From: Ophiura sarsii
Lineage: Eukaryota > Echinodermata > Ophiuroidea > Amphilepidida > Ophiuridae
Assembly (NCBI GenBank): GCA_035610835.1
Contig: CM069441.1
Coordinates: 102,235,606-102,299,605, forward strand
Reading direction: 5' to 3'
Length of the DNA stretch: 64,000 nt
Each line of letters starts with the position of its first letter. Position 1 is the first letter of the stretch. The translations under genes were made by a program, and so were the position numbers. Of this stretch, positions 45,481-56,749 are shown piece after piece. The notes beneath the pieces were generated by a model. The model was not told the DNA's origin. It did not search any database and saw only the letters and a list, made by a program, of their open reading frames with translations.

Positions 45481-45610
45481 CGCAAAAGTAATCCAAGCGT
45501 ACACGTGCGATTATTGCCACATGCACATGGTATTGGTCATAGCACGTGTTACGCAAATGCCTGCATCCTTTTGTATTCATTCGCTGCTGTAAGGAGGCTT
45601 CACCAATTTG
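45478..45610 (-). repeat. Dispersed repeat (CGCGCAAAAGTAATCC family)
   Basis: GACGCGCAAAAGTAATCCAA, then GCGTACAC, CATGGTATTGGTCAT and TTCGCTGCTGTAAGGAGGC. Its first 70 bases recur at 47826-47900. Its interior resembles 17145-17290. Confidence 0.6.
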
Positions 45611-45779
45611 GAAATGTTAAAATTATTGCACATTACTATCACAATGAGGATATCAGAGTAGTGACATTTAAATTTGACACAATTTTTTTATTGGTTGAAA
45701 GTTGATAGGCTCATATAGTACCAATGGACAGGGCCAGTCGAATGAATCTCTTCTATTTTGAGTGTCAACTTTCTGATTG

Positions 45780-45802
45780 TTGCTATCTTCAGTAGATAGC
45801 AA
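45780..45802. repeat. Third exact copy of the 23-bp hairpin
   Basis: It is identical to 41921-41943 and is preceded by TCAACTTTCTGATTG, comparable to ACTCTTTCCTGACAG at the first copy. Confidence 0.9.
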
Positions 45803-45824
45803 TGGATGCCATACTACAAACTAA

Positions 45825-46143
45825 GGCCTAAAAAAAAGTGTTTGATTGGCCTAACATGACAAAAACAAATAGGGTAGGGCGGTCGGGATTTTTTTAAATT
45901 TTTAAATTTTTAAATCACCTGCTTTGGGGACTTAAAATAGCAGAAAATGAAAGCAAGCAGTCATTGAACAAAGTATTAAAATACTTTGTTCAATTTTTTT
46001 TTTAACATTTTTTTTAATCATTTTTAAAAATATTTATTGTTATTTTTATTTTTTCCTCCCCCAAAATAATAAAAATTATTCAGGGTTGGCGATGTATTTA
46101 GGGTCGGTTGGGTTAGACCAATCAAACCTTTTTATTTTAGGCC
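45825..46143. mobile_element. PIF/Harbinger-like MITE, 319 bp
   Basis: GGCCTAAAAAAAAGTGTTTG at the left and AAACCTTTTTATTTTAGGCC at the right are imperfect inverses. TAA lies on both sides (45822-45824, 46144-46146). The 3-bp TWA duplication and GGCC ends fit PIF/Harbinger. Confidence 0.75.
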
Positions 46144-46146
46144 TAA

Positions 46147-46776
46147 TGGTGATTTAGGGAAACAATTAATGTGCTTATATATTGTGCAATGATAGTGAAT
46201 GGTACCACAGCATAGTCTTGGAGTAGTGAAACCAAAAGCAAGCAAATTGTTTGCTTCATCAGCGTATTGATCAACAATTGACATTCTCATAAAGACGAAA
46301 AAAGGACAGCTTCAAATTTAGCAGGTGTTTAAAAATGGATCGGCTTCATTTTGAGTTTTGATTTGTTATCGTTTTCCAGAATGTCAATTTTTATTTCTGG
46401 CTGAGACATGAGAAATGTACACTGTTGTAAACGTTGGCATGATCCTATTGGAGCGCTTTCATAGAGATGCAGGCTAAATATCTTGTAACACAGTAGGGTA
46501 ATACACACAGCCTGATCTGTATTCAGCCTATATTGTAAGCCATAGCTTTCATTCAAAACTAGGTTACCCAATCATTATTACAACATTTGCTTTTAGCCTG
46601 TCAAATAATTAGGAAATCTCAACAGTTTTCTAGTGACAGTATATCATTAATAGGCATTATATATTCTTTACCTATCTTGTATGCAACATCGGAAAGCGTT
46701 AAAAGATGCCGTACCACTAGTGTCATGCTCCATATACATGTATTATTAAACCCACATTTTGTAGAGGCAGTAATGG
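46147..46776. other. Non-coding, nothing recognised
   Basis: No repeats or plausible exon were seen. Confidence 0.45.
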
Positions 46777-46957
46777 GCTATTCTATTTGAAATCCATACA
46801 CCCCCTATGGAAGACATTACCTTAATTTTCCCACAGGGAGTGTGAATTTCAAATGGGGTTACCTGCATGGATGACTCTATTTGAAATCTACTCTCCCTGT
46901 GGGGAAGATTAAGGTAATGTCTTCCACAGGGGGTGTATGGATTTCAAATGGAATAGC
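46777..46957. mobile_element. 181-bp foldback MITE
   Basis: GCTATTCTATTTGAAATCCA at the left mirrors TGGATTTCAAATGGAATAGC at the right. The arms are about 80 bp (GGAAGACATTACCTTAAT and its inverse). The right two thirds recur at 47907-48030. Confidence 0.85.
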
Positions 46958-47745
46958 ATTTGTTTCTCAAGTGGCTAATTTCAATGGCTGCTTTACAAAT
47001 GTCAAAATTTCTTTGTACAATTTTGAATCAGTAATTTATAAGGCTCTTTTTCAAAAGGCTTAACTAAGAAATTGACCTCATTTCATGTGAAGGAAACAGT
47101 TTAGAATCATAAAACCAGTTAAATTATGAACTGCTTTCTGTCAGTGTGCCAAATTTGACACAAAGCAGCCATTGAACGCAACGGCTTTTGGAAATGAACT
47201 CCTCAATATTAAATCTGATCATCCTTTTAATTATGTATTTTTTCAGTGAATTTGATTAGTTACATTTGAATACCTTATAATATGCTATCCAAAGATTTTA
47301 AAATACTCTAGGATTTGCAATCGTTTATGAAAATGATTTTCCGTTTTAATAATAATAAGACAAAGTTATATTTCAGTTGATGTTGTCTGAATTTGAAGCT
47401 TGTGACATATTCTACCAATAACTCAAACCATCAAGAAGTTGATTAATTTTGTTTTGTTTTTGGAAGCATGTCATATATCCCTGTCAAAATTGAACATAGA
47501 GTGATTCATACACCATTTTATATATGACATGTTTTTTGTTGTGATCTTTGTTGGGCCAACAACAACAACAAAATGTTTGATTGTCCTCGTCCGCCCGACC
47601 CTCTAAATCCTTCCGACTCATTTTTTTTTTTTTTTTGAAAATTTAAAAAAATAATCAAACATTTTCACTTTTGTTGTTGAAAATTTCATTTTTGTATACA
47701 AATTTGAGTCGAATTTCTTTTAAAGTGTTTAGAAAATAAAAAATT
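46843..47745. repeat. Segmental duplication, copy A
   Basis: This block is matched by 47907-49170 in the same order, from the inner part of the foldback MITE, through TGTCAAAATTTCTTTGTACA and TGACATATTCTACCAATAAC, to TTGTCCTCGTCCGCCCGACC. Copy B has an extra 342-bp insertion at 48362. Confidence 0.88.
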
Positions 47746-47748
47746 TCA

Positions 47749-49180
47749 GAGCTATAATTATGACAAATGTCATGAGACTGACATTCATATTAGAGATGTT
47801 ATGAATTAGGAGGTAGAACATGAATGACGCGCAAAAGTAATCCAAGCGTACACATGCTATAATTGCCACATGCACACGGTATTGGTCATACGCACATGTT
47901 ACGCATGTGAATTTCAAATGGGGTTACCTGCATGGATGACTCTATTTGAAATCTACCCTCCCTGTGTGGTGGAAGATTAAGGTAATGTCTTTCATATAAT
48001 AGGGGGTGTATTGGTTTCAAATGGAATAGCTCAATAGAAGTGTTTGTTGCTCAAAGTGGCTAAATTCAATGACTGCTTACAAATGTCAAAATTTCTTTGT
48101 ACAATTTTGAATCAGTAATTTATAAGGCTCTTTTTTTCAAAAGGCTTAACTAAGAAATTGACCTCATTTCATGCGAAGGAAACAGTTTACAATCATAAAA
48201 TCAGTTAAATTATGAACTGCTTTTTGTCAGTGTGCCAAATTTGACACAAAGCAGCCATTGGACGGAACAATTTCTGGAAATGAACTCCTCAATTGTTAAT
48301 CTCATCATCCTTTAATTATGTAATTTTGAGTGAATTTGATAAGTTACATTTGAATACCTTAGGCTATATTAAAAAAAATCATTTGTCTCAAAGCTCCCGC
48401 GCGTGTGAATATCATCTAGATAAATTTAGTTTATTGGTGCGCGTTAGAAAAACAAACAAAATATTTTAATTCTTTTTTATTTATTTATTTTTCTTCAAAT
48501 TTCTTTTTAAAAAAATCCCAAAGTTTCACAGATTTTTCAGATTTTAATTGATCACATCATTTTAAATACGAAAGGTCACTTTTACAAGGATTGCAATATT
48601 TTATATTTATAAAAAAATAAAATACCTTAAAAAATACCTGCATTCCGCACTAGGTTTTGAAAAACTGTTTTGTTTTGAGACAAAAGATTTTTTTAATATA
48701 GCCTTATATGCTATCCTAAGATTTTAAAATACTCTAGGATTTGCCGTTTTAATAATAATAAGACAAATTATATTTCAGTTGACGTTGTCTGAATTTGAAG
48801 CTTGTGACATATTCTACCAATAACTCAAACCATCAAGAAGTTGATTAATTTTGTTTTGTTTTTTGGAAGCATGTCATATATCCCTGTCAAAATTAAACAT
48901 AGAGTGATTCATACACCATTTTATAAATGACAGGTTTTTTTGTTGTGATCTTTGTTGGGCCAACAACAACAACAAAAAATGTGTGATTGTCCTCGTCCGC
49001 CCGACCCTCTAAATCCTTCCGACTCAATTTTGTTGTTTTGTTGAAAATTAAAAAAAATAATCAAAAATTTTCACTTTTGTTGTTGAAAATTTTTCTTTTT
49101 CTTTTTACAAATTTGAGTCGAAAATCATTTTTTTAATTTCTTTTAAAGTGTTTAGAAAATAAAAATACTCATCAAAATAT
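47749..49180. repeat. Segmental duplication, copy B
   Basis: It starts with 47749-47906, which copies 45402-45548 (the right end of the mariner-like element plus the CGCGCAAAAGTAATCC repeat). It then follows copy A. The two source segments are 1.3 kb apart, so the duplicate has an internal deletion or formed in two steps. Confidence 0.85.
48362..48703. mobile_element. PIF/Harbinger-like MITE, copy 2
   Basis: The ends are GGCTATATTAAAAAAAATCA and an imperfect inverse. TTA lies on both sides (48359-48361, 48704-48706). The paralogous segment at about 47270-47290 lacks the element and reads CCTTATAATATGC. This confirms insertion with a TTA duplication. It is the same family as 11202-11456. Confidence 0.88.
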
Positions 49181-49340
49181 TACAGATTTTGTTCCCAGTT
49201 TTGGTGACCACAACAAGTACATCTCATTTTACTTTTGGTACCTGAAAAAAGGCAAGTGAGAAAGAAAAAAAAATCCCGACCGACCTACCCAACTTTTAAA
49301 AGTGATCTATGGACGCTCAAACTTTTTTTTTTTGCATTAG
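48950..49340. mobile_element. Harbinger-like relic
   Basis: GGGCCAACAACAACAACAAA and TGTGTGATTGTCC at the left, and CGACCGACCTACCC with AAACTTTTTTTTTTTGC at the right, resemble the termini of the 45825 and 53395 elements. The ends are too decayed to fix a target duplication. Confidence 0.4.
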
Positions 49341-50140
49341 AGTGACAGGGTACAAGTTATAAGCAAACTGAATCAGTACAAGAAATGAGTGTCAGTAGAT
49401 TTTTCTAGTCTTTCAAACATGTGGAACCCAATAACATCAAGGGACCCTAAGAAACCTGCACATAGTTGCCTGATAAGTGGCCCTGCAGTTACACTTTTTT
49501 ACCTATTGGTGCAATACCAGGTTTAGTCAGGAAAGCTTGCATTATACATCAAAACCGAACCCAAGAGGTACAAGACCTCTCAGCTGGAGGGTCTACATCT
49601 ATTTACTTGACATTTAGGTGAGAAATCCAATTAAATCATGGTGGAGGGGATTTGCCACTTTTCAAATGAATGGAGTCAAAGGATTTTTTAAACTTTGACT
49701 AGTTTAAAAAACTCGCTACGCTAGGGTCCCCGCTAGATTAGCAAATGAGATTCATGAGTTGTAACTTGAGTTCTTGAGTTGTCAATTGCTGGAAAACTTC
49801 ATGAGTTATAAATAAACTCCAGTGGAACATATTTATAAAATGCGGGGCCACAGGCGGTATGTGAAACTCGGCACCTGATAGGCGGGTACGGATACTTCCT
49901 TGCTGACTAAAAACGCACCAAAATAGGGCAGAAATCGGCGGGTTCTGTATGTGAAGCAACCCTGTCATGTCCGCAGTTGTAATTTATTTAGAAACCACAT
50001 TATGTTTATGTTTAACTACCTCACATGGCCCTCGGATGCGTTACCTCACAGCCCTCCGATGCGTTAAACCAATATATATTTATAAATCTATGGTTATGCC
50101 ACATTACTTTATTAACCCCCTACCTTTGAAACCACATACA
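49341..50140. other. Non-coding, nothing recognised
   Basis: No terminal repeats or plausible exon were seen. Confidence 0.45.
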
Positions 50141-50205
50141 CCCCCTACACCCCCCCCCCCCCCCCCCCACCCAGCACACACACACCCCCCCCACCCCCAC
50201 ACCAG
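50141..50205 (+). repeat. C/CA-rich low-complexity tract
   Basis: There is a 19-base C run at 50150-50168, followed by CACACACACCCCCCC-type sequence. Confidence 0.8.
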
Positions 50206-52840
50206 GTTGGTTTATAATCATAACCCTCCTAAACCATTTCCTGTGGCTACTTTATTAACCCCTACCTCTCAAACCGCATTACTTCATTAACCCTCGATCC
50301 GTGGATTATTTGGCATATGCCAACTTACTTCATTATCAAACCCCTACCCCCCCAAAAAAAAAATGTAAAGAAATCAGGTTGCTATATTAGCCCTCACAAA
50401 ACGCTACTTATATAACCCTAGGCCTATCCTAAACCATTTCCCGTGGTTCCGACACCACATGTACTAGTAATAGGCCAATAACCACTTCCTGTGTGGTTTA
50501 TATGCACCATGTGTAGGAGTATGTATATTGTATAGTGCCGCAGCAGTGAGCCCTTGCACAAACATGCTTGCGACGCGTTACCACGGTGTGATTACGCGGT
50601 AGTACACGCAACGCACAATATTATGCAATTCTAGTGGCATTTTTGAGCCAAATTCGAGCGTATGTTTATCTGTTTTTGGAGCCAATTGTTAACCAATTTC
50701 ACTGAAATATACTTTATCACACTTGGTTAATTATTTCCTCTATATTTCACGCAAAGTAGGTTACACTTTGATCAAAACTAATGCAGTAATAAGGATAACA
50801 AACACACACACGCCCACACACCGTTTCCAGATTTATAGTAAGATACCATTTTGCACTGGATTGTGGTGAACAATTGGGGTAAAGGATCTTTGCTAAGTCA
50901 CAACATATTGGCCATTTATGAGTCAAACCCACACAACTATGCAAAAGCGTTTGATCAACTATGTCATCAGACCCCTAACGTATGGAAAAATAATTCTAGT
51001 TGTATAACAATTTTCTCGAATGTATGAGCTTGTCTGTTTGTTGTTTCCCCATTGATTCAATCATAGGTGAAAATAAGTGCACCAAAAACACAGAGATAAA
51101 ATAGTGTTGACATGCAGCTGCTGTGAATGAATACGCAAACACTTGTTATTTGGCTACTAATTTTTTTAAGTGCCTTAGCATTTTAACTTACATGAAAAAT
51201 AGCTTGCCTTTTTATAGCGCAGGATGTACTGCAAATGGTTAAGGTCTGCGGCGAATGGGGTACCGTTGTGTCGGCGCCATCACTCATGTTGCACAAGAAG
51301 TAGGACATTAGAAGGTTCAGGCTGTCTTTGTAGAGAGAATGTTACAAACATTGGAATGAAAAGATTATTTTGTGTAGGTATCTATCCAAATGTTTTTGCA
51401 AGAAGTGGCAGAAATCAATGTGATTTAGGTGATATCAAGCTTTTTGATTTATATTTTATGCTGATATGGAATTCGGCGGCGATATTAATACCAAAATTCA
51501 GCTGTACGCAATAATGTTGTACCAAATGGGGTATATTATGTACACTGCAGATACCAGGGTTCGATTCCTGCATGATGTTCAAAATACGATGATCAAAAAA
51601 TGTTGGTTATTATTTATGCATCCGTTGCAAAGATCACTTAGAATATATATGCACAGCGCAATCACTGTGCCAAATTCTAAAATTTAAGATGATCACAACA
51701 ACAACATTGATTTTGTTTGTCACCCTGGCCGGGCCCTCATCCTTTGATGTTTGGTGATCAATTTTCCATTTGTGGCTTGTATTTAATGATGCCTGTGCCC
51801 AGCTATTGTGCCTCTTGTACTTTATTTCCTATGTACTTTTAGCTTAAGCCAAAAAAAGAGAGGTTTGTTTGCCCAAACGCGACCGATCCATCAAATCTCA
51901 AAAAAACCTGCTTTATAAAACAAATGTTTTAAGATATATTTTATGGTAAAAAATGTATGTTTTAAATGATATTTTTACCTAAAATTGCCAAATAGATAAA
52001 CAAACTGTCCTAGACTTTATTTATACCCATATCCTCCCTTGTAAATACCAAGGAGGTGCAAGTTTAAGATTCTAGCAAAAACACGACATCAAACTTGATG
52101 GGAGCACTACATCAAATCAATGCGCAATTTGTGTAATCCTGTAGTAGTTCCAGAAAAGCACGAAGACTTATCTTAAAAATGTGAGGTTTTCAAGCAATTT
52201 TATTCTCCGAGGATGGTATTTTTGTATTTAAATGAACGAATGGGACCTATCCGTTGCACCTCCAACGATAAAATATGATTTATTTTTATTTATCAACCTA
52301 AATAGTGCCCAGGGCGTAAGCACCTGCCTAAATGGTGAACAGGCATGCCAGAAAATGTGACAAAGTGAGGGCGCTAACCCCTAATGAAACCAGGCTTAAA
52401 TTAAAGTTTAGACTTTACTGAAAATGGTCATAGGTGACAAGTATGCCATCAATATAACTGGAGGGTAGAAAAGGTGTCTTGAAATATGGCATTTTTACAC
52501 AAAATTGTATAGTCTTATTCTTCTGTAAAAGCGTCGGTAAGCTTTAGAATAGAACTCCATGGTGTATATAGCAACAACAAAAAGAAAAGGTAATCTATCG
52601 ACCGACCTACTTTTTTTTCCTTGTTTGGGAAAACAAAACATCTTTTTTTGGAAGCAAATTTTGTGGATTTTTGAAAAATCTTTAAATTTTTCAAATCAAT
52701 AAACAATTTTCAAAAGACCACTGTCCATTCTAATCTAATTTTACAATATTTGTGTGTGTAAAGCCACCCTCCAATCATAATACAGTATGATTTCTGGATA
52801 GTTGTGTTATAAAAGAATCTCTTCCGTCACTTTAATTATA
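50206..52840. other. Non-coding, nothing firmly recognised
   Basis: CAACAACAACATTG at 51697, a CCAAAAAAAG-type run at 51850 and CGACCGACCTAC at 52599 resemble scattered Harbinger-like pieces. ORFs at 51224-51687 carry no recognisable motif. Confidence 0.35.
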
Positions 52841-52841
52841 A

Positions 52842-53372
52842 CGTCCAGGGCATTTTTGTGTTGCACATGTCCTGGGGTCCGACAAATCATGTCTGTGCAT
52901 ACGTCCTTTGCAACAGGAAAGACATGTTGCAGTAGAGGGGCTATTTTTATATGGATATTCCTACAACTTCATTAAGATAATATACGACAATCTGTCGGCC
53001 TCATCCCATATAGATCCATTTGACTTAGCAGACGGATTTGGCTTGAAACTTACTGAGATATATCATCGAGGACACTTGAACGTTCTTGTTAATACATTTG
53101 TATATTATTCTTTTCATGATTAAACATTGATAAAGGTATGTTCAACAACATTTTTTCTTGGATATTTTGATATTTGGAAAGCTGTAGCAATACCACAAAG
53201 TACTGCTATATGGGTTCTCCATGTAGCCATGTGTAACAGACTACAGAGGGGGAATCGCACCCGACCATTTCTACATTCAATTGAATCAGTGCATGACGTC
53301 CAATTCATTGCATGTACCGTGTTACCAAATAAGCCTACATATTATCATGAAACAGGTGTGTCTTATTTCTGA
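52842..53372 (+). other. Mostly open frame with one stop
   Basis: One frame stays open from 52842 to 53120 and again to 53370, with few stops between (TAA at 53121). I recognise no family or splice structure beyond a possible donor, CAG-GTGTGT, at about 53356. Chance is likely. Confidence 0.12.
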
Positions 53373-53394
53373 AAATCTTAAACACAAGTTATTA

Positions 53395-53754
53395 GGCAAA
53401 AAAAAAGATGTTGGATTGCCCTTTCCCGACTGATCGTATAAATCGGGAAAACTCAGTCACTTTTTTTTTTTGGGGGGGGGGGGGGAGTTAACAAAAAAAA
53501 GATTTTTTAAACCTTTTTTTTTAGAAATTACAAATTTGTCACCTAAATGACCTCAAATGACCCCTATGTGACCCACTCTGAAATATTTATTATCCATGCC
53601 ACCAGACTTGGTCTTTCTATATCAAAATTTAGTTAAATTATAAACCCAGTGTGATTTGGTCATTCTTTGGAAACAATTTTTTTTTTTTTTTAAATTGATC
53701 TACCGACCCTAACAAAAATTGAGGTGAAAGGGCAATCCAACCTTTTTTTAGGCA
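53395..53754. mobile_element. PIF/Harbinger-like MITE, about 360 bp
   Basis: GGCAAAAAAAAAGATG with TTGGATTGCCCTTTC at the left mirrors GAAAGGGCAATCCAACC with TTTTTTTAGGCA at the right. TTA lies on both sides (53392-53394, 53755-53757). A 14-base G run lies inside. Confidence 0.75.
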
Positions 53755-53979
53755 TTATTCCTGACAAGATGGCAAATAATGTGTTACATGGATAACCTCT
53801 ATGCAACAGTCATACCAATGAGAAAAACACCTACATTTGACAACTATTGACAACTATTCTGATTTTTTTTCTTCAAAAATTCAGGAAGGTCACTATAAAA
53901 CAGACTTTGCTGGTCACTGCAAGCTCAGATGAAAGTATATTTGATAAAGTGGGTCTAATACTAAAATGTCCACATCAGA

Positions 53980-54068
53980 AATGAGTTTTAGGGTTGTGGG
54001 TGTCGGTTCACTTTTTTTTGCCCCCCCCCCCCCCCCCTCCCCCTATGAAAAACCTAGCTATGCCACTG
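53980..54068 (-). mobile_element. Solitary hAT-like end
   Basis: On the minus strand, CAGTGGCATAGCTAGG is followed by a G-rich run (the 17-base C run at 54021-54037). This matches the terminus type at 16070. The other end was not found. Confidence 0.5.
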
Positions 54069-54731
54069 GTTGGGCTATATCTCACAGGCTGTGGGGAGGA
54101 AGCATTCAAGCATTACACAAATGTAACAAATCCCAGATATGTAGTAACATTAGGTCCCTCTAACATGGTATAAATCTTACAAATCTGTATATGAAATGAT
54201 TATTTTTTCGGAAAATGTGAAGAGTTGAAATAGATCTTGTAAACTATGTAATGTTGAAATGGATTTTTATGGTGATGCAGCCAGTACATAATGCAGACAC
54301 CTATGCCTGATGAATGTATCTGTTTTTTTCATGTGAATCTTTGTCCGTTGGCAATTTGTACGTATAGTACGTCAATTAAGGTTGTCTGATGTCTTCCGCC
54401 CAACTTTTCATATATGATTATACAATCACAATAAACCTGAACGTGCAGACATGATGCATTTTACAGTTTAGTTCTCATCTTACCCAATTTGCAATGAATA
54501 TGTATTAGCAGAGGCACAACAATTAGTCTGTTTGGTAAAATCGTCCTTCAACTTCCTTATGATAATATGTGACGCGATCAAGCGGAATGAGTCGGATGTC
54601 GGAAATATTGATTTTGAGTTATAATGGTAATACAAATTCCATTAAAATGGAAAGGTGGCGGTCAAAAGAAAATTGCGATATGAGGCAAATAGAAAGAGCA
54701 AAAATAGCAACATTTGTAAATACGGCTTTTA

Positions 54732-55329
54732 GGCATAGTAAAAAAAACCCCATGTTTCCCGTCCGGACTTTTTAAAAAAAGGAGGAGGGAGGGTCTTACT
54801 ATTTACTATTTTCCCATTTTTTGCTATTTTTTGCTACCAACTGACTGTGTTGCAGACACTCCTAAACAGGATTTTCCACTCTAATTGCCAGAGGAATACA
54901 AATATAAAAAGGTTTACCTAATATATAGAGCCAAGTACACATTGTTTCTTTATGTTTTCTTCATTTTTCAGGTTGAATGAGGAACAAAACATCATTGATC
55001 GAAAGGATGTAGGCCTACATGTATCGGTCCCCTAATTGCAAGCAATTGCTACGTGAAGTTAGGTATATCGGTCCCCATGGTACTATTTGAGAAGCCATGT
55101 CAATAATTCTGTGTCATGTATGGCATGAACATGCTATGAAATGATACAGCATTTCTATTACACCTACCATACCTATGGGCAAAGGATCAATCACTAAAAA
55201 TAAAATAAAATAAAAAATTTTAAAAATTTTTTTTTTTTTTTTTTTTTTAACAGAATTTTCGGAAATAGTAAATAGTAAAAAATAGGAGGCGGGCAGGGAC
55301 GGGAAACATGTTTATTTTTTTACTAGGCC
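54732..55329. mobile_element. PIF/Harbinger-like MITE, 598 bp
   Basis: GGCATAGTAAAAAAAACC with CATGTTTCCCGTCC at the left is inverted as GGACGGGAAACATG-type sequence and TTTTTTTACTAGGCC at the right. TTA lies on both sides (54729-54731, 55330-55332). Inner arms with TAGTAAATAGT also mirror each other. Confidence 0.8.
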
Positions 55330-55559
55330 TTAGTTGCTAAAGTTATGTGGCAGAAGAAGCAATCGCATAGATGATAATTGTGCAAGATTCTTGCATGGCA
55401 TTACTGGAAAGCAATATAAATTACAGCCATAGTTTAGTGATAAACACGGTTTTGGCAGCATAAATAAAAATAATAAACAAAATACTGAAACAAATAAACA
55501 AAGCAAATAGATAAATAAATAAAAATGATTAAATAAATAAATGAATAATTATGCAAGTA

Positions 55560-55569
55560 AGTAATATTA

Positions 55570-55628
<59 letters not shown>

Positions 55629-55741
55629 ATATAGAAATAAATAAATAAATAAATAAATAAATAAATATAGAAATATAGAAATATAGAAAGAAAGAAAGAA
55701 AGAAAGAAATAAATAAAGAAAGAAATATAGAAATATAGAAA

Positions 55742-55800
<59 letters not shown>

Positions 55801-55849
55801 ATATAGAAATATAGAAATAAATAAAGAAATAAATATAGAAATATAGAAA

Positions 55850-55896
<47 letters not shown>

Positions 55897-55919
55897 ATAT
55901 AGAAATAAATATAGAAATA
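55560..55919. repeat. Composite tetranucleotide microsatellite
   Basis: Long (AAAT)n blocks at about 55571-55632, 55740-55803 and 55846-55897 alternate with ATAGAAAT repeats and an (AAAG)n block near 55687. The long aromatic-rich minus-strand ORF here is an artefact of the repeat. Confidence 0.97.
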
Positions 55920-56660
55920 CTGTGCACTGGTTACACTTGGACCAATGAAAATGACGCTATCTAAAACAACAAGATATTTACAAAAAATTGGTCAACGTCC
56001 TAGAATGAAATTAACAGGAAATATGGAAAAGAAGATTTGATGTATTTTAACAAAAAACAATTTAATTAAACCATATAATATATCATTTAAAAAAAGTCAG
56101 TTTTGGGCAAAAAATGTCGAAATGGCATCAACATTATTGTTGTGGTAAAAAATCAATCCCTTTTGGGTCGAAAATTAAAAAACTAAGAATATTTTAAGGT
56201 TATGAATATTAAATAAACATAAGTTTGAGTTGATTAAATCAAAAACTGGTCAGAGTTGGAGAAAGAAACGGAGAGTAGGATACAGGTAAATAAGAGCAAG
56301 AAAATATGTTTATTAAAACATTGAAACATCAACACTCCAAGTAAACATTTTTGAACAAGGAATAAAAATATTATTAGTAATGTTACATTTTATATTAAAT
56401 AAAGAGATGATATTAGAATGTTTGGAATGTGTCATATTCAGATCAATATAATGTGATTGTAGCAAAATATTGTTTCAATGTTTAACATTTGTAAAACATT
56501 TTGACTGTTGAAACCGTAAAAAGACCTACCAAAAAGTCCAGGGTTTTATTTTAATTATCATAATTTGCAGAGAAAAAAAATGATTTGTACACTTTTACCG
56601 TCATTAATATTAAACTAAATGAATAATGTAATTTATGACAAATTTTATACGAAAACAAGG
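55920..56660. other. AT-rich non-coding, nothing recognised
   Basis: No structure was seen. Confidence 0.45.
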
Positions 56661-56666
56661 AAAGTG

Positions 56667-56747
56667 GACGAGCCGGGCCGGGCTCGAACTCCCGTAAATG
56701 CTTCCCAAAATGATATCAAGACCGCGGTCTTAACCATTCGGCCACCA
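56667..56747 (-). repeat. tRNA-like sequence (class II, Ser-like)
   Basis: On the minus strand, GTGGCCGAATGGTTAAGACC is a class II D arm and A box. CTTGATA sits where the anticodon loop would be (TGA, Ser-like). GGGAGTTCGAGCCC is a good B box. The 5' acceptor strand does not pair with the 3' GGCTCGTC and the anticodon stem is weak, so it is probably a pseudogene. Confidence 0.55.
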
Positions 56748-56749
56748 AT

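Noticed and set aside
55529..55927. 132-codon ORF rich in Ile, Tyr, Phe and Leu
   Set aside because: It is a translation of the (AAAT)n and (AAAG)n microsatellite.
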